Below, piece by piece: positions 45,147 through 54,593 of a stretch of DNA of 64,000 bases; positions within the stretch are counted from its first letter, which is position 1; each line of letters begins with the position of its first letter. Location: contig NZ_JACYXJ010000005.1 of the NCBI RefSeq assembly GCF_014842925.1, positions 62,001 to 126,000 of the forward strand, written 5' to 3'. This stretch comes from Roseibium polysiphoniae (lineage in GTDB: Bacteria; Pseudomonadota; Alphaproteobacteria; Rhizobiales; Stappiaceae). A model generated the notes under the pieces. That model was not told the origin of the DNA and ran no database searches. It saw only the letters and a list, made by a program, of their open reading frames with translations. The position numbers and the translations under genes were made by a program.

Positions 45147-45266
45147 TGATGCAGCTCGGTCCCTGTTGTGCGTCCCCGACACGATCGCCCCGCATAAGAA
45201 GCGATAGATGAGGCCGGTTCTGTCACACTCCGACGAAGGATACACGCGCTAGTCAGCTTCCGTGTC

Positions 45267-45300
45267 AAAAAAAAGACCAACCCGCCGGGGCGGGTTGGTC
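45267..45300 (-). terminator. Intrinsic terminator after ccrA
   Basis: A 10-bp perfect stem (45275-45284 with 45291-45300) with a GC loop; on the minus strand it is followed by a run of eight Ts. One of the strongest terminators in the window. Confidence 0.92.
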
Positions 45301-45350
45301 ATCGGTAGGCCGCTCAAGAAACTTGAGCTCCTGGGAGCCTTGAATGAGGA

Positions 45351-46649
45351 TCAGCGCTTGGCTGCCTCGAGCACATCTTCGTAGGACCGGAGCCCGGTCG
45401 TCGGCGCACAGACGAGCACCGCCATGTTGCCCGGCGCGTGCTGGTTCTTCCACATCTTGGTGTGCGCCTTGGGGATCTGATCCCACGGGAACACCTCAGA
45501 CATATACGGGTCGATGCGGCGCTCGATCATCAGCTTGTTGGCCGAAGACGCCTGCTTCAGATGGGCAAAATGCGAACCCTGCAGCCGCTTCTGGTGCATC
45601 CACATGTAGCGGACGTCAAAGGTACAGTTGAACCCTGTGGTTCCGGCGCAAATCACGACCATGCCGCCCTTCTTGCAGACGAAGGTCGAGACCGGGAACG
45701 TCGCTTCGCCCGGATGCTCGAAGACAATGTCGACGTTGTTGCCCTTGCCGGTGATGTCCCAGATCGCCTTGCCGAACTTGCGAACTTCCTTGAACCACTC
45801 GTTGTACTCCGGCGAATTCACCGTCGGCAGCTGACCCCAGCAGTTGAAGTCCTTGCGGTTGAGCACTCCCTTTGCGCCAAGGCCCATGACGAAGTCACGC
45901 TTGTCTTCGTCGGAGATCACGCCGATGGCATTGGCCCCTGTCGTGTTGATCAGCTGGATCGCGTAGGAGCCGAGCCCGCCGGATGCGCCCCACACAAGAA
46001 CATTCTGACCCGGCTTCAGCTCATGCGGATGGTGACCGAACAACATGCGGTAGGCCGTTGCCAGCGTCAGCGTGTAACAGGCGCTTTCTTCCCAGGTCAG
46101 ATGCTGTGGCCGCGGCATCAACTGCTGCGCCTGCACCCGGGTGAACTGGCCGAAGGAGCCGTCATGTGTCTCATAGCCCCAGATACGCTGGGTCGGGGAA
46201 TACATCGGATCGCCGCCGTTGCACTCCTCATCGTCGCCATCGTCCTGGTTACAGTGAATGACAACCTCGTCGCCGACTTTCCAGCGCTTCACCTTGTCGC
46301 CAACGGCCCAGATGATGCCCGACGCATCGGAACCGGCGACATGATAATCCGCCCTGTGAACGTCAAAAGGGCTGATCGGCTCGCCGAGACCGGCCCAGAT
46401 GCCGTTGTAGTTGACGCCAGCGGCCATCACGAGAACCAGAACTTCGTGGCTGTCCAGCTCCCATGTCGGCACCACTTCCAGCTTCATGGCCTCTTCCGGC
46501 GGGCCGTGACGGTCCCGTCGGATCGCCCAGGCGTACATGTTCTTGGGAACATGGCCCAGCGGCGGGATCTCGCCCGGCTCGTAAAGATCTTTCATCGGTG
46601 CCGCCTCCGGCGTTCGATTGTCGTTGGCCTCAGCTGTCGCGCTTGTCAT
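45351..46649 (-). CDS. ccrA: Crotonyl-CoA carboxylase/reductase
   Basis: A 432-residue NADPH-dependent enzyme that reductively carboxylates crotonyl-CoA to ethylmalonyl-CoA, the key step of the ethylmalonyl-CoA pathway. Signatures: DLYEPGEIPPLGHVPKNMYAWAIRRDRHGPP at the N-terminus, VMAAGVNYNGIWAGLGEP, HCNQDDGDDEECNGGDP, RIWGYETHDGSFGQF, and the Rossmann motif VLVWGASGGLGSYAIQL (about residue 213). The ATG at 46649 has GGGAGGA five bases upstream, overriding a longer open frame. It is divergent from ecm. Confidence 0.97.
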   Translation of the reverse strand: MTSATAEANDNRTPEAAPMKDLYEPGEIPPLGHVPKNMYAWAIRRDRHGPPEEAMKLEVVPTWELDSHEVLVLVMAAGVNYNGIWAGLGEPISPFDVHRADYHVAGSDASGIIWAVGDKVKRWKVGDEVVIHCNQDDGDDEECNGGDPMYSPTQRIWGYETHDGSFGQFTRVQAQQLMPRPQHLTWEESACYTLTLATAYRMLFGHHPHELKPGQNVLVWGASGGLGSYAIQLINTTGANAIGVISDEDKRDFVMGLGAKGVLNRKDFNCWGQLPTVNSPEYNEWFKEVRKFGKAIWDITGKGNNVDIVFEHPGEATFPVSTFVCKKGGMVVICAGTTGFNCTFDVRYMWMHQKRLQGSHFAHLKQASSANKLMIERRIDPYMSEVFPWDQIPKAHTKMWKNQHAPGNMAVLVCAPTTGLRSYEDVLEAAKR

Positions 46650-46965
46650 GTTTTCCTCCCTTGCGGCAGCCCCGCGCTTGATCTTCGCCATGTTTCGCCA
46701 ACCCACTGCCGCTGCAGCGCAAAAGGCAAAATCGGGCTCGAGACCGCATTTGCGCAACTATCATGCGAAAAGAGCATCATATCTATACGACTATTGCTTA
46801 ACTTGCGTTTTGGGCCAAGGAGCTTTTTGCATTGCATATAAATGGGCTTTCCACGCCCGCGAGAAAAAGGCATGATTTCCGTTAACGGAAGCACCAGACG
46901 GCGAAGGCGTGATTTTTCATGCCTGTAGACATTGCGTCGAAGCTGCCTGGAGGAGGGACACGACA
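46650..46965. promoter_or_regulatory. Divergent ccrA/ecm promoter region
   Basis: Gene-free 316 bases between the two pathway genes. They include a TTGCGCAA palindrome at 46750-46757 (within TTTGCGCAA) and a TTGCATTGCA stretch near 46827. TTTGC/GCAAA-like half-sites resemble those reported for RamB-type regulators of acetate and C2 metabolism; this resemblance is weak and untested. Confidence 0.5.
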
Positions 46966-48975
46966 ATGAGCACGCCGGACAATTCCGCGCCCACGGCAGC
47001 TGCAGAGCGCGATCGCCCGTGGATCTTCCGCACCTATGCCGGTCATTCCACGGCGACCGAATCCAACAAGCTCTACCGGACCAATCTGACGAAGGGGCAG
47101 ACCGGCCTCTCGGTTGCCTTCGACCTGCCAACCCAGACCGGCTATGACCCCGACGACATTCTGGCCCGCGGTGAGGTCGGCAAGGTCGGCGTGCCCGTAT
47201 CGAACCTTGGCGACATGCGAGCGCTCTTCCAGGATATTCCCCTGGAGCGCATGAACACCTCCATGACCATCAACGCCACCGCGCCCTGGCTGCTGTCGCT
47301 GTATGTCGCGGTCGCCGACGAACAGGGGGCGGATCGCAAGCTGCTGTCCGGCACGACCCAGAACGACATCATCAAGGAATATCTGTCCCGCGGCACTTAC
47401 GTGTTCCCGCCGGCGCCCTCCCTGGCGCTGACCACGGATGTGATCGCCTGGACCTATTCCAACATGCCCAAGTGGAACCCAATGAACGTCTGCTCCTATC
47501 ATTTGCAGGAAGCTGGTGCGACGCCGGTTCAGGAACTGTCTTTTGCCCTTGCCACAGCGGTTGCCATTCTCGACAGCATGAAGGCCTCCGGCGCCATTCC
47601 GGAAGACGATTTTTCGCGCGCCGTCGGCCGCATCTCCTTCTTCGTCAACGCGGGCATGCGCTTTGTCACGGAGATGTGCAAGATGCGCGCCTTCACCGAG
47701 CTTTGGGACGAGATCTGCCGGGAACGCTATGGCGTCGAGGAAGAAAAATACCGGCGCTTCCGCTATGGCGTTCAGGTGAATTCGCTCGGCCTCACCGAGC
47801 CGCAGCCGGAAAACAACGTCTATCGCATCCTGATCGAGATGCTGGCCGTGGTCCTGTCCAAGAACGCCCGGGCCCGCGCCGTTCAGCTGCCGGCCTGGAA
47901 CGAGGCCCTCGGCCTGCCACGTCCCTTCGACCAGCAATGGTCCCTCAGGATGCAGCAGATCGTCGCCTATGAGACCGACCTTCTGGAATATGCCGACATC
48001 TTCGACGGATCGTCCGAGATCACCCGCAAGGTCGAGGCCCTGAAGGAAGAAGCCCGCGAGGAACTCGCCCGGATCGACGACATGGGCGGGGCCGTCGCCG
48101 CGGTTGAATCCAGCTACATGAAGCGCAAGCTGGTGGAATCCAACTCCGCCCGCCTTGCCGCCATCGAAGCCGGTGAGCAGATCGTTGTCGGCGTCAACAA
48201 ATGGACCGAGAGCGAACCCTCCCCCCTGGCCTCAGGCGAGGACGGCGGCATTCTGACCGTGCCCGAGCACTTCGAGGAAGAGGCCATCGAAAAGATCAAG
48301 GCCTGGCGCGACAACCGCGATCAGACGGCTGTCGACACGGCGATTGCAGAGCTGAAACAGGCCGCCAGCGAAGGCCGCAACATCATGGAGCCCTCCATTG
48401 CCGCCGCCAAGGCAGGCGTGACCACCGGCGAATGGGGCCGCACCCTGCGCGAGGTCTTTGGCGAATACCGGGCGCCGACCGGCGTCGGACAGGCCGCACG
48501 CGACGACGCCGGAGATCTGGCCACTGTCCGCGCCGATGTCGAAGCCGTTTCGTCCAGGCTTGGCCGCCGCCTGAAATTCCTTGTCGGCAAGCCGGGGCTG
48601 GACGGGCATTCCAACGGCGCGGAACAAATTGCGGTGCGCGCCCGCGATTGCGGCATGGAAGTGGTTTACGAAGGCATCCGCCTGACCCCGGCCCAGATTG
48701 CCAATGCGGCGATCGAGGAAGATGTCCACGTCATCGGCCTGTCGATCCTGTCCGGCTCGCATCTGGCCCTGGTCCGGGATGTCCTGGACCGCCTGCGGGC
48801 CTCCGGCGCCGACGACATTCCGGTCGTGGTCGGCGGCATCATCCCAGATGAGGACGCCACCAGCCTGAAAGCCATGGGCGTCGCCGCCGTCTACACGCCG
48901 AAGGACTTCCAGCTCACCGACATCATGGCCGACGTGGTCAAGATCGTCGCCGCAGGGTCTGAAAAGGCAGCGTGA
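46966..48975 (+). CDS. ecm: Ethylmalonyl-CoA mutase
   Basis: A 669-residue coenzyme B12-dependent mutase converting (2R)-ethylmalonyl-CoA to methylsuccinyl-CoA. The N-terminal TIM barrel carries RTYAGHSTATESNKLYR, LSVAFDLPTQTGYDPD and RMNTSMTINATAPW; the C-terminal B12-binding domain (about 535-660) has the D-x-H-x-x-G motif in GKPGLDGHSNGAEQ and LSILSGSHL. Its shorter length relative to methylmalonyl-CoA mutase and its place beside ccrA favour ecm. The ATG at 46966 follows GGAGGAGGG. Confidence 0.96.
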   Translation: MSTPDNSAPTAAAERDRPWIFRTYAGHSTATESNKLYRTNLTKGQTGLSVAFDLPTQTGYDPDDILARGEVGKVGVPVSNLGDMRALFQDIPLERMNTSMTINATAPWLLSLYVAVADEQGADRKLLSGTTQNDIIKEYLSRGTYVFPPAPSLALTTDVIAWTYSNMPKWNPMNVCSYHLQEAGATPVQELSFALATAVAILDSMKASGAIPEDDFSRAVGRISFFVNAGMRFVTEMCKMRAFTELWDEICRERYGVEEEKYRRFRYGVQVNSLGLTEPQPENNVYRILIEMLAVVLSKNARARAVQLPAWNEALGLPRPFDQQWSLRMQQIVAYETDLLEYADIFDGSSEITRKVEALKEEAREELARIDDMGGAVAAVESSYMKRKLVESNSARLAAIEAGEQIVVGVNKWTESEPSPLASGEDGGILTVPEHFEEEAIEKIKAWRDNRDQTAVDTAIAELKQAASEGRNIMEPSIAAAKAGVTTGEWGRTLREVFGEYRAPTGVGQAARDDAGDLATVRADVEAVSSRLGRRLKFLVGKPGLDGHSNGAEQIAVRARDCGMEVVYEGIRLTPAQIANAAIEEDVHVIGLSILSGSHLALVRDVLDRLRASGADDIPVVVGGIIPDEDATSLKAMGVAAVYTPKDFQLTDIMADVVKIVAAGSEKAA

Positions 48976-48994
48976 ATGCAGGTCCTGACCGCCG

Positions 48995-49402
48995 TCAATC
49001 CGGCAGCCTGACAACCATCTCGATTTCGATCTTCGGATCCGGGCCGGCCAATGCGCTGACACCGATACCGGTCAGGCTCGGCCTGGCCCCATCGAGAAAC
49101 GCCAGGAGAGGCCCCATCGCTTGTCCTTGTGTCTCGGAGTCCAGATCGACCACGTAAATCCGCATCTGCACGATATCGGCAGTGCCTGCACCAATCGCCT
49201 GCAGCGCGCGGTCCAGATTGGCGACGACAACCTTCGTCTGCTCCGCGATTGACCCTGGAACAGCTCCCCCGTCCGCGGTCCAGGCAACCTGTCCGGACAC
49301 AAAGGCCAGCCGTCCCGGCTCCGCGATGGAAATCTGCGAATAGCCGACCTGGCCTGCATCAGGCAGGTCGCTCGGGTTCAAGCGTTCAATCGTGTTGGTC
49401 AT
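48995..49402 (-). CDS. RidA/YjgF/Rid family protein
   Basis: A 135-residue Rid-family protein, trimeric barrel fold, that hydrolyses reactive enamine/imine intermediates. YSQISIAEPGRLAFVSGQVAW, VVVANLDRALQAIGAG, RIYVVD and the GARPSLTGIGVSALAGPDPKIEIEMVVRLP C-terminus, with the conserved Arg-Pro, match. The ATG at 49402 has AAGGGA upstream. Convergent with ecm and divergent from a LysR gene, which may regulate it. Confidence 0.92.
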   Translation of the reverse strand: MTNTIERLNPSDLPDAGQVGYSQISIAEPGRLAFVSGQVAWTADGGAVPGSIAEQTKVVVANLDRALQAIGAGTADIVQMRIYVVDLDSETQGQAMGPLLAFLDGARPSLTGIGVSALAGPDPKIEIEMVVRLPD

Positions 49403-49503
49403 GGCATCGTCCCTTCATTGCTTGTCTGCTGCCAGAACCTAGGCAATAGTCATGGCGACTAGAGATCGTCTCAGTGGCGCGCAATGGGAAACAATCTGAA
49501 CGC

Positions 49504-50394
49504 ATGGCCGGTTCGAAAATCAACGACATCCTGCTGTTCCTGATGGTCGTCGAAACCAGCAGCTTTGCTGGCGGCGGCAAAACCCTGGGCCTCTCGCGCT
49601 CCGCAGCCGGCAAGGCGGTGGCGCGCCTCGAAGACCACTATGGCGCAAGGCTGCTCAATCGGACAACGCGCTCCCTCAGCCTCACCGAGGAAGGTCGAGC
49701 GCTGTACGAACGAGGCCTGACACTGCGCACGGCGCTGGAAGCAACCGATGAGGCCATGTCCGGAAAGCCCGGCGTGCCCCAGGGCACCTTGCGGATCACG
49801 GCCCCCGATGCCATCGGCCGGCGCCTGTTGCTCCCCGTTGTGCCCGCATTCCTGAAGCAATGGCCGAAGGTCCAGATCGAAATCAGCTTTTCCGACCGCG
49901 TCGACAATCTGGTTGATGAAGGCTTCGACCTGGCAATTCGGGTGGGGCTCACCTCACCGCCCGATGGTTTGATCGCCCGCACCCTGCTCACCGACGAACC
50001 GGTTCTTTGCGCCGCGCCGACCTTTTTCCAGGACCGCTCACGCCCTCAACGGGTCGAGCAGCTGGATCTTTATGACACGCTGGAGTTTGCCAGCAGAGGC
50101 GAACGCCAGGGCTGGCGTCTGCAAGAGGCCGATGGCACCTGGGTGCGCGTGCAGGGCCGTGGGCGCCTGCGTCTAGAAAGCGGCGAAGCGCTGCGCGACG
50201 CGGCCCTTGCCGGCATGGGCATCGCCATTCTGCCGCGCCTCATGATTGAGGTCGATCTGGCCGAGCGCCGCCTTGAACGGGTGCTTCCCGACATCAACAT
50301 CGCCCATGTGCCGATCGTGGCGCTTTATCCTCACCGCCGCCTCCTGGAGCCGCGCGTGCGAAGATTCATCGATCACCTGGTCGAAAGTCTCTGA
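49504..50394 (+). CDS. LysR family transcriptional regulator
   Basis: A 296-residue regulator. N-terminal winged HTH (INDILLFLMVVETSSFAGGGKTLGLSRSAAGKAVARLEDHYGARLLNRTTRSLSLTEEG) and a two-lobed effector domain (RITAPDAIGRRLLLPVVPAFL... DLAIRVGLTSPPDGLIARTL) of the CrgA/DmlR-like subgroup. The ATG at 49504 is chosen over a GTG at 49474. Divergent from the RidA gene with about 100 bases between, so probably its activator or repressor. Confidence 0.92.
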   Translation: MAGSKINDILLFLMVVETSSFAGGGKTLGLSRSAAGKAVARLEDHYGARLLNRTTRSLSLTEEGRALYERGLTLRTALEATDEAMSGKPGVPQGTLRITAPDAIGRRLLLPVVPAFLKQWPKVQIEISFSDRVDNLVDEGFDLAIRVGLTSPPDGLIARTLLTDEPVLCAAPTFFQDRSRPQRVEQLDLYDTLEFASRGERQGWRLQEADGTWVRVQGRGRLRLESGEALRDAALAGMGIAILPRLMIEVDLAERRLERVLPDINIAHVPIVALYPHRRLLEPRVRRFIDHLVESL

Positions 50395-50435
50395 AAGAAG
50401 CTCCAACCACGGTCTAAGCGCGCGTGGGGATAGCC

Positions 50436-50669
50436 TCACGAAGACGCGAAGGACACCTTCACGCCGCGCTGGCGAAAGTAGGCCTGCAGCAGCTTCCGGC
50501 CGGACCGGTTGTTCTGGACAAGCCGGGACGGATCCAGAACGACTTCCTTCAAGCCTTCGCGCTTCAACGCTGGCTTGAGAGCCGCAATATGAAGATCGAT
50601 GTCCTCATTGTCCGCCTGGAGTGATTCATAGATGCGGTTCGTCGCATCCGCCACGGTCAGTTCGCTCAC
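50436..50669 (-). CDS. Hypothetical 77-residue protein
   Basis: A small soluble, charged protein (MSELTVADATNRIYESLQADNEDI... LQAYFRQRGVKVSFASS) without signal or membrane segment; helical then strand-like. The GTG at 50669 is preceded by AGGAA at good spacing, and the frame ends near the LysR stop. Similar short proteins of unknown function occur in Rhizobiales. No function proposed. Confidence 0.65.
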   Translation of the reverse strand: MSELTVADATNRIYESLQADNEDIDLHIAALKPALKREGLKEVVLDPSRLVQNNRSGRKLLQAYFRQRGVKVSFASS

Positions 50670-50753
50670 TGGTGCATTCCTGATGTTGTTTGGCTGGCGC
50701 TTACCACATTTTCAGGCCTGACACCAAAGAGAGTTAACTGGCACTCAAACGCG

Positions 50754-50778
50754 AAGGGGCCACCAGTGGCGGCCCCTT
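50754..50778 (-). terminator. Hairpin after the AGCS transporter gene
   Basis: AAGGGGCC at 50754-50761 pairs with GGCCCCTT at 50771-50778, enclosing a further CCAC/GTGG pairing. No T run follows on the minus strand, so termination is likely but not certain. Confidence 0.6.
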
Positions 50779-50824
50779 GCAGATTGCTTTGGCTGGCAGA
50801 CGAGTGTCCGCCGCCATGCCTGGA

Positions 50825-52264
50825 TCAGCTGGCCTCGGCCGGCGCAGTGCCCTTCCAGGCGTCAAGATCGATATCCAGATCCTTGTAGTCATCCGGATTG
50901 AGCACCGGACGGGCCACCCCGGCCTTGAGCTGACGACGGAAGTCCTTCAGCAACCGCATGGCGACCGGGAACAGCATCATGATCGCAAGCAGGTTCACGA
51001 GCGCCAGAATGCCCATCATCGGATCCGAGAAGAAGAACACCGCCGTTGCGCCCGGGGCGACAGCGCCCAGGAAAACGATGCCCATGATCGCAACACGGAA
51101 AACGTTCAGCGCAATCGGGCTCTCGGTCATCACCGTCAGGGCATTCTCGCCGAGATAGTAGTTGTAGATGATCGAGGAGAAGGCAAACAGCAGGATTGCC
51201 GCCGTCAGGAAGTACTGCGCCCAGCCGCCCAGATGCGAGACGATGGACTGCTGCGTCAATGCCACGCCATCAATACCTTCCGCGCCCGGTACGTAGACAT
51301 CGCCCAGAAGGATGACAAACGCCGTGCAGGAGCAGATCAGGATTGTATCGATGAAGACCGAGAATGCCTGGGTGATGCCCTGGCTGATCGGGTGACGGAC
51401 TTCGGCGGTTGCCGCGACATTCGGCGCCGAGCCGAGACCAGCCTCATTGGAGAAGAGGCCGCGGCGCAGACCCTGTGCGATTGCCGCACCCATTCCGCCG
51501 GTCACGACTTCCTCGAAACCGAAGGCGTTTCTGACGATCGACATGAAAACGGCCGGAACATCTGCGATGTTGATCAGGATCACGACTGCGGCCATCAGGA
51601 GATATCCGATTGCCATGATCGGGACGACCACATCAGCCGCCTTGGCGATCCGGTGAATACCGCCGAAAATGATGAAGCCGGCAACGATGGCAAGGCCGAT
51701 ACCGGTCCACAAACGGCTGATCCCGAGGCTGTCTTCAACGGCCCCTGCAACCGTGTTCCCCTGAAAGGCATTGAAGCCAAGACCAAAGGCCGCAATCAGG
51801 CAGATGGCATAGATCACTGCCAGCCATTTGTAGTCTGCTCCAAGGCCATGGATGATTGAGCGCGCAGGCCCGCCGCGGCATTCGTTTTCACCCGTGCGCC
51901 TCTTGAACAACTGCGCCAGCGAGCACTCAACAAGACTGGTTGCCATGCCGACAAGGGCAATCGCCCACATCCAGAACACGGCACCTGGACCACCAAGCGT
52001 GATAGCAACCGCAACGCCGGCGATATTGCCGCCGCCGACACGCCCACCCACCGAAACGAGAAGCGCTTCTCGTGCCGAGATAGCATTCGGATCTGCCGCG
52101 TTGTTGTTGCTGGACAAAACGCGCCACATGCGTCCGAAGAATTCGAATTGGACAAAGCCGGTCGTAATCGTAATGAACAGGCCAAAGACGACGAGAATGG
52201 GGATCAGGGACCACCCCCAGGTCAGATCGCCTATGACGCCAAAGAACGCTTCAATAAATTCCAT
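50825..52264 (-). CDS. Alanine/glycine:cation symporter (AGCS family)
   Basis: A 479-residue inner-membrane sodium-coupled amino-acid symporter with about 11 helices. Family stretches: FGRMWRVLSSNNN, VSVGGRVGGGNIAGVAVAITLGGPGAVFWMW, ECRGGPARSIIHGLG and GLRRGLFSNEAGLGSAPNVAA. The ATG at 52264 has GAGGGGAA upstream. An XRE regulator is divergent, with a palindrome between them. Confidence 0.94.
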   Translation of the reverse strand: MEFIEAFFGVIGDLTWGWSLIPILVVFGLFITITTGFVQFEFFGRMWRVLSSNNNAADPNAISAREALLVSVGGRVGGGNIAGVAVAITLGGPGAVFWMWAIALVGMATSLVECSLAQLFKRRTGENECRGGPARSIIHGLGADYKWLAVIYAICLIAAFGLGFNAFQGNTVAGAVEDSLGISRLWTGIGLAIVAGFIIFGGIHRIAKAADVVVPIMAIGYLLMAAVVILINIADVPAVFMSIVRNAFGFEEVVTGGMGAAIAQGLRRGLFSNEAGLGSAPNVAATAEVRHPISQGITQAFSVFIDTILICSCTAFVILLGDVYVPGAEGIDGVALTQQSIVSHLGGWAQYFLTAAILLFAFSSIIYNYYLGENALTVMTESPIALNVFRVAIMGIVFLGAVAPGATAVFFFSDPMMGILALVNLLAIMMLFPVAMRLLKDFRRQLKAGVARPVLNPDDYKDLDIDLDAWKGTAPAEAS

Positions 52265-52409
52265 TGTGCTTTATTCCCCTCAATTCGAATTTTCAGGCTG
52301 TTTCGAAGTAAACCGTGCAACGGATACATCGAGTGCCGGACCCGAGAACCTTACACATCTAAATTCCTGAAATCGCTTTGCGGGGTCGCATACGGGTGGC
52401 ACCACATGA

Positions 52410-52419
52410 TACATATGTA
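52410..52419. promoter_or_regulatory. TACATATGTA palindrome, candidate XRE operator
   Basis: Perfect 10-bp palindrome between the divergent AGCS and XRE genes, 26 bases before the XRE start codon. Its position suits autoregulation and control of the transporter. Confidence 0.45.
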
Positions 52420-52444
52420 GCGTCAACTAGCGAAGGTCAGCCGC

Positions 52445-53257
52445 ATGTCCAGCGACTTTGCCGTCAATCTCCGTCTCTTGTGCAGCTACCACAGATCGAT
52501 CGCAGAGGTCTGCGAGGCGCTAGGCATCAACCGCTCTCAGTTCAACCGCTATCTGAGCGGAGAAACCTTTCCCTCGCTCAGGACGATGCGACGCATCTGC
52601 GACTTCTTCGGCGTCGAGGAGTCGGAAATCCTGTTGCCCAAGGGCCGGTTTTCCAATCTCGTGACACTGAAGCCGCAAAGATCGGGCGCGAGAGCCGAAA
52701 GAAACGTGATTACGGCGGTCGGTGAAGAGATTCGCCTGAGCTCCGTGCAACAGCTCGATCCCTATCTCGGCTATTACTTCAGCTACTACAATTCCCTCTC
52801 CCACCCGGGCCTGTTCCTGCGCTCATTGACGCGCATCTACCGAACACCGTTCGGCGTCAACGCCAAGACCGTCGAGTCGATCGGCCTGAAGGGCAAACGG
52901 GAGTTCACCTGCAAGTATGAAGGCGCCTGTTTCGTCCTGGGAGACCGGATTTTCCTCACGGTGATGGAGATGCTCACGCGCAATGAAGCCATGCAGATCA
53001 TCCTCTACCCGAGCTACAACAATCGCATTCGATACCTGAGCGGCGTCCTGTCGGGCGTCGCCGCCAGAGCCCCTCACCCGCCGGCCGCGACCCAGATCGT
53101 TTTCGAATACCTCGGCCAGACCCCCAACGTGCGCGCATGCATGAAACAGTGCGCCCTGTATCCCCCGGACGATCCGGAGGTCCCCGATATCATCCAGGAC
53201 ATGTTGACCATTGGCGTGCGCGCCGGAACCGCCGTTCTGGAAGCCCCCCTGTCGTAA
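52445..53257 (+). CDS. XRE-type helix-turn-helix transcriptional regulator with large C-terminal domain
   Basis: A 270-residue protein. Residues 5-60 form a Cro/C1-type HTH (FAVNLRLLCSYHRSIAEVCEALGINRSQFNRYLSGETFPSLRTMRRICDFFGVEE). The 200-residue C-terminal part (LDPYLGYYFSYYNSLSHPGLFLRSL... GVAARAPHPPAATQIVFEYLG) has no recognised motif and may be the ligand-binding domain. It is divergent from the AGCS symporter, so it may sense alanine, glycine or a related metabolite. The ATG at 52445 is preceded by GAAGG. Confidence 0.85.
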   Translation: MSSDFAVNLRLLCSYHRSIAEVCEALGINRSQFNRYLSGETFPSLRTMRRICDFFGVEESEILLPKGRFSNLVTLKPQRSGARAERNVITAVGEEIRLSSVQQLDPYLGYYFSYYNSLSHPGLFLRSLTRIYRTPFGVNAKTVESIGLKGKREFTCKYEGACFVLGDRIFLTVMEMLTRNEAMQIILYPSYNNRIRYLSGVLSGVAARAPHPPAATQIVFEYLGQTPNVRACMKQCALYPPDDPEVPDIIQDMLTIGVRAGTAVLEAPLS

Positions 53258-53325
53258 ACCGGCCAGCTGGGGTCGTCTTTGCCGACCTCCCGAATGAAGC
53301 CAGAGCCAAGCCCATCCTCCGCTCC

Positions 53326-53926
53326 GTCATGCCATGGCGCGACCATGGCATCCATGCCGTGGACTTGCCACGCAGCAACGCTTCGATCTAGAGGCACGAA
53401 ACGGCATGGATTGCAGGATCAAGTCCTGCAATGACGGCGGAGTTTGGTGGACGGGAGTGAACATCTCAATGTCCTCCATGCTCTCCCCGAACCACCGGCG
53501 GTCATCCCCGCCATGTGCGGGGATCCAATCCACATTGCGGTAGGCCGGACGGGTGTTAGGGGGGAGACTGGCCGCAGGCGTCCTGCTTTGCTCGATACGC
53601 TTCAGGAGCCAATGGATCCCCGCACAAGGCGGGGATGACGGCCAAGAGGATAGCGCCAGAGCCAATCCCCCATACTGCTGAAAACAAACCCCTCCTTCGT
53701 CATTGTCGGGCTTGTCCCGGCAATCCAAATAACTTCAACTCGAAAACTGGAGGAGTGGATCCTCGGGACAAGCCCGAGGATGACGCCAGTGAGTTTGTTG
53801 CGGACTTTGCCTCTTGCTCCATGCCTTCCCGGACGCAGCAACGCGAAGATCCGGGATCCAGTACGCCGGAACCTCACAGCTCATGCCGATGCGCCGGCGA
53901 TTACTGGATCCCTGCCTTCGCAGGGA
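53326..53926. repeat. Cluster of four inverted hairpin doublets (REP/BIME-like)
   Basis: Eight hairpins arranged as four inverted pairs: 53330-53350 with 53409-53431; 53504-53524 with 53616-53636; 53702-53724 with 53759-53781; 53827-53856 with 53909-53926. Most units run GTCAT-stem-short loop-stem'-ATCCA, and the partner unit is the reverse. Loops are often ACAAG or CTTGT. Stem sequences differ between pairs yet stay complementary. Short ORFs crossing the region are artefacts of these repeats. No transposase gene is seen here. Confidence 0.75.
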
Positions 53927-54593
53927 AGGCAAAGAGGGGATGCAACAGAGCTCATTCCTCACTCGGATGTAGCAAACCTTATCCCTCACTCGGGTGGGGA
54001 TAGGCCCCTCGCAAGGCATTGAAAACACACCCACTGCCTATGAATAGCCGAAACTTATCCTCCCCTGCCGGACCTGTCGTATCATCACTCCCGTTCCTGC
54101 CATCACGGGGCCGAGTGCGGACCGTCCGTTCGCGGTGGTGGGGACATGGTTTCGAGGATGAGGTCTGGTGTAACGGACCAGAGCCTTATCCGGTGACTGG
54201 CAGCTTGGACCTGCAGCGGGGAGTGACGCCGCAGATCTCGGGTATGCGTCTCGTATCTGGCAAACCGGGGGACGCTCTACCTCCGGGGCGCAGAAAAGAG
54301 AAAGACGCGCGCTCAGTCATTTGGGACACGAAGCTTGGGCAGGCGTGACGGCCTTGCATATCCCACCTTCCCAACCATCGCCCGGCAAGTCCGGAGCGCC
54401 TGCCATCCCGTTTCAAACGGGAAACTGAGACCAGCCAAAACGCCGGGGAAAGATCCTGCGGCGGATCTGGCGCTGGCGTGTGATCCGGTCAAAGGACAAC
54501 GCCCATCACTATCCCCCGAACGTCGGCCTTGCTCTTGTGCGCTGCAGAAGTGTTTAATCCCAAAAACCAACCAGAATGTCGGGGAGCAGGCAC
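53927..54593. other. Gene-free stretch between the hairpin repeats and mch
   Basis: I see no convincing gene. Open frames on both strands here have no ribosome site, no domain and unusual composition. It contains a small CCCGTTT/AAACGGG hairpin near 54408-54422 and presumably the mch promoter in the last 100 bases. Confidence 0.5.

Noticed and set aside
45438-46841. 467-codon open frame antisense to ccrA
   Set aside because: Shadow of ccrA caused by GC-rich codon usage; no recognisable protein features.
53334-54348. Several short ORFs in the gene-free region after the XRE gene
   Set aside because: They are translations of hairpin repeats or flanking spacer; no ribosome sites, no domains, both strands equally open.
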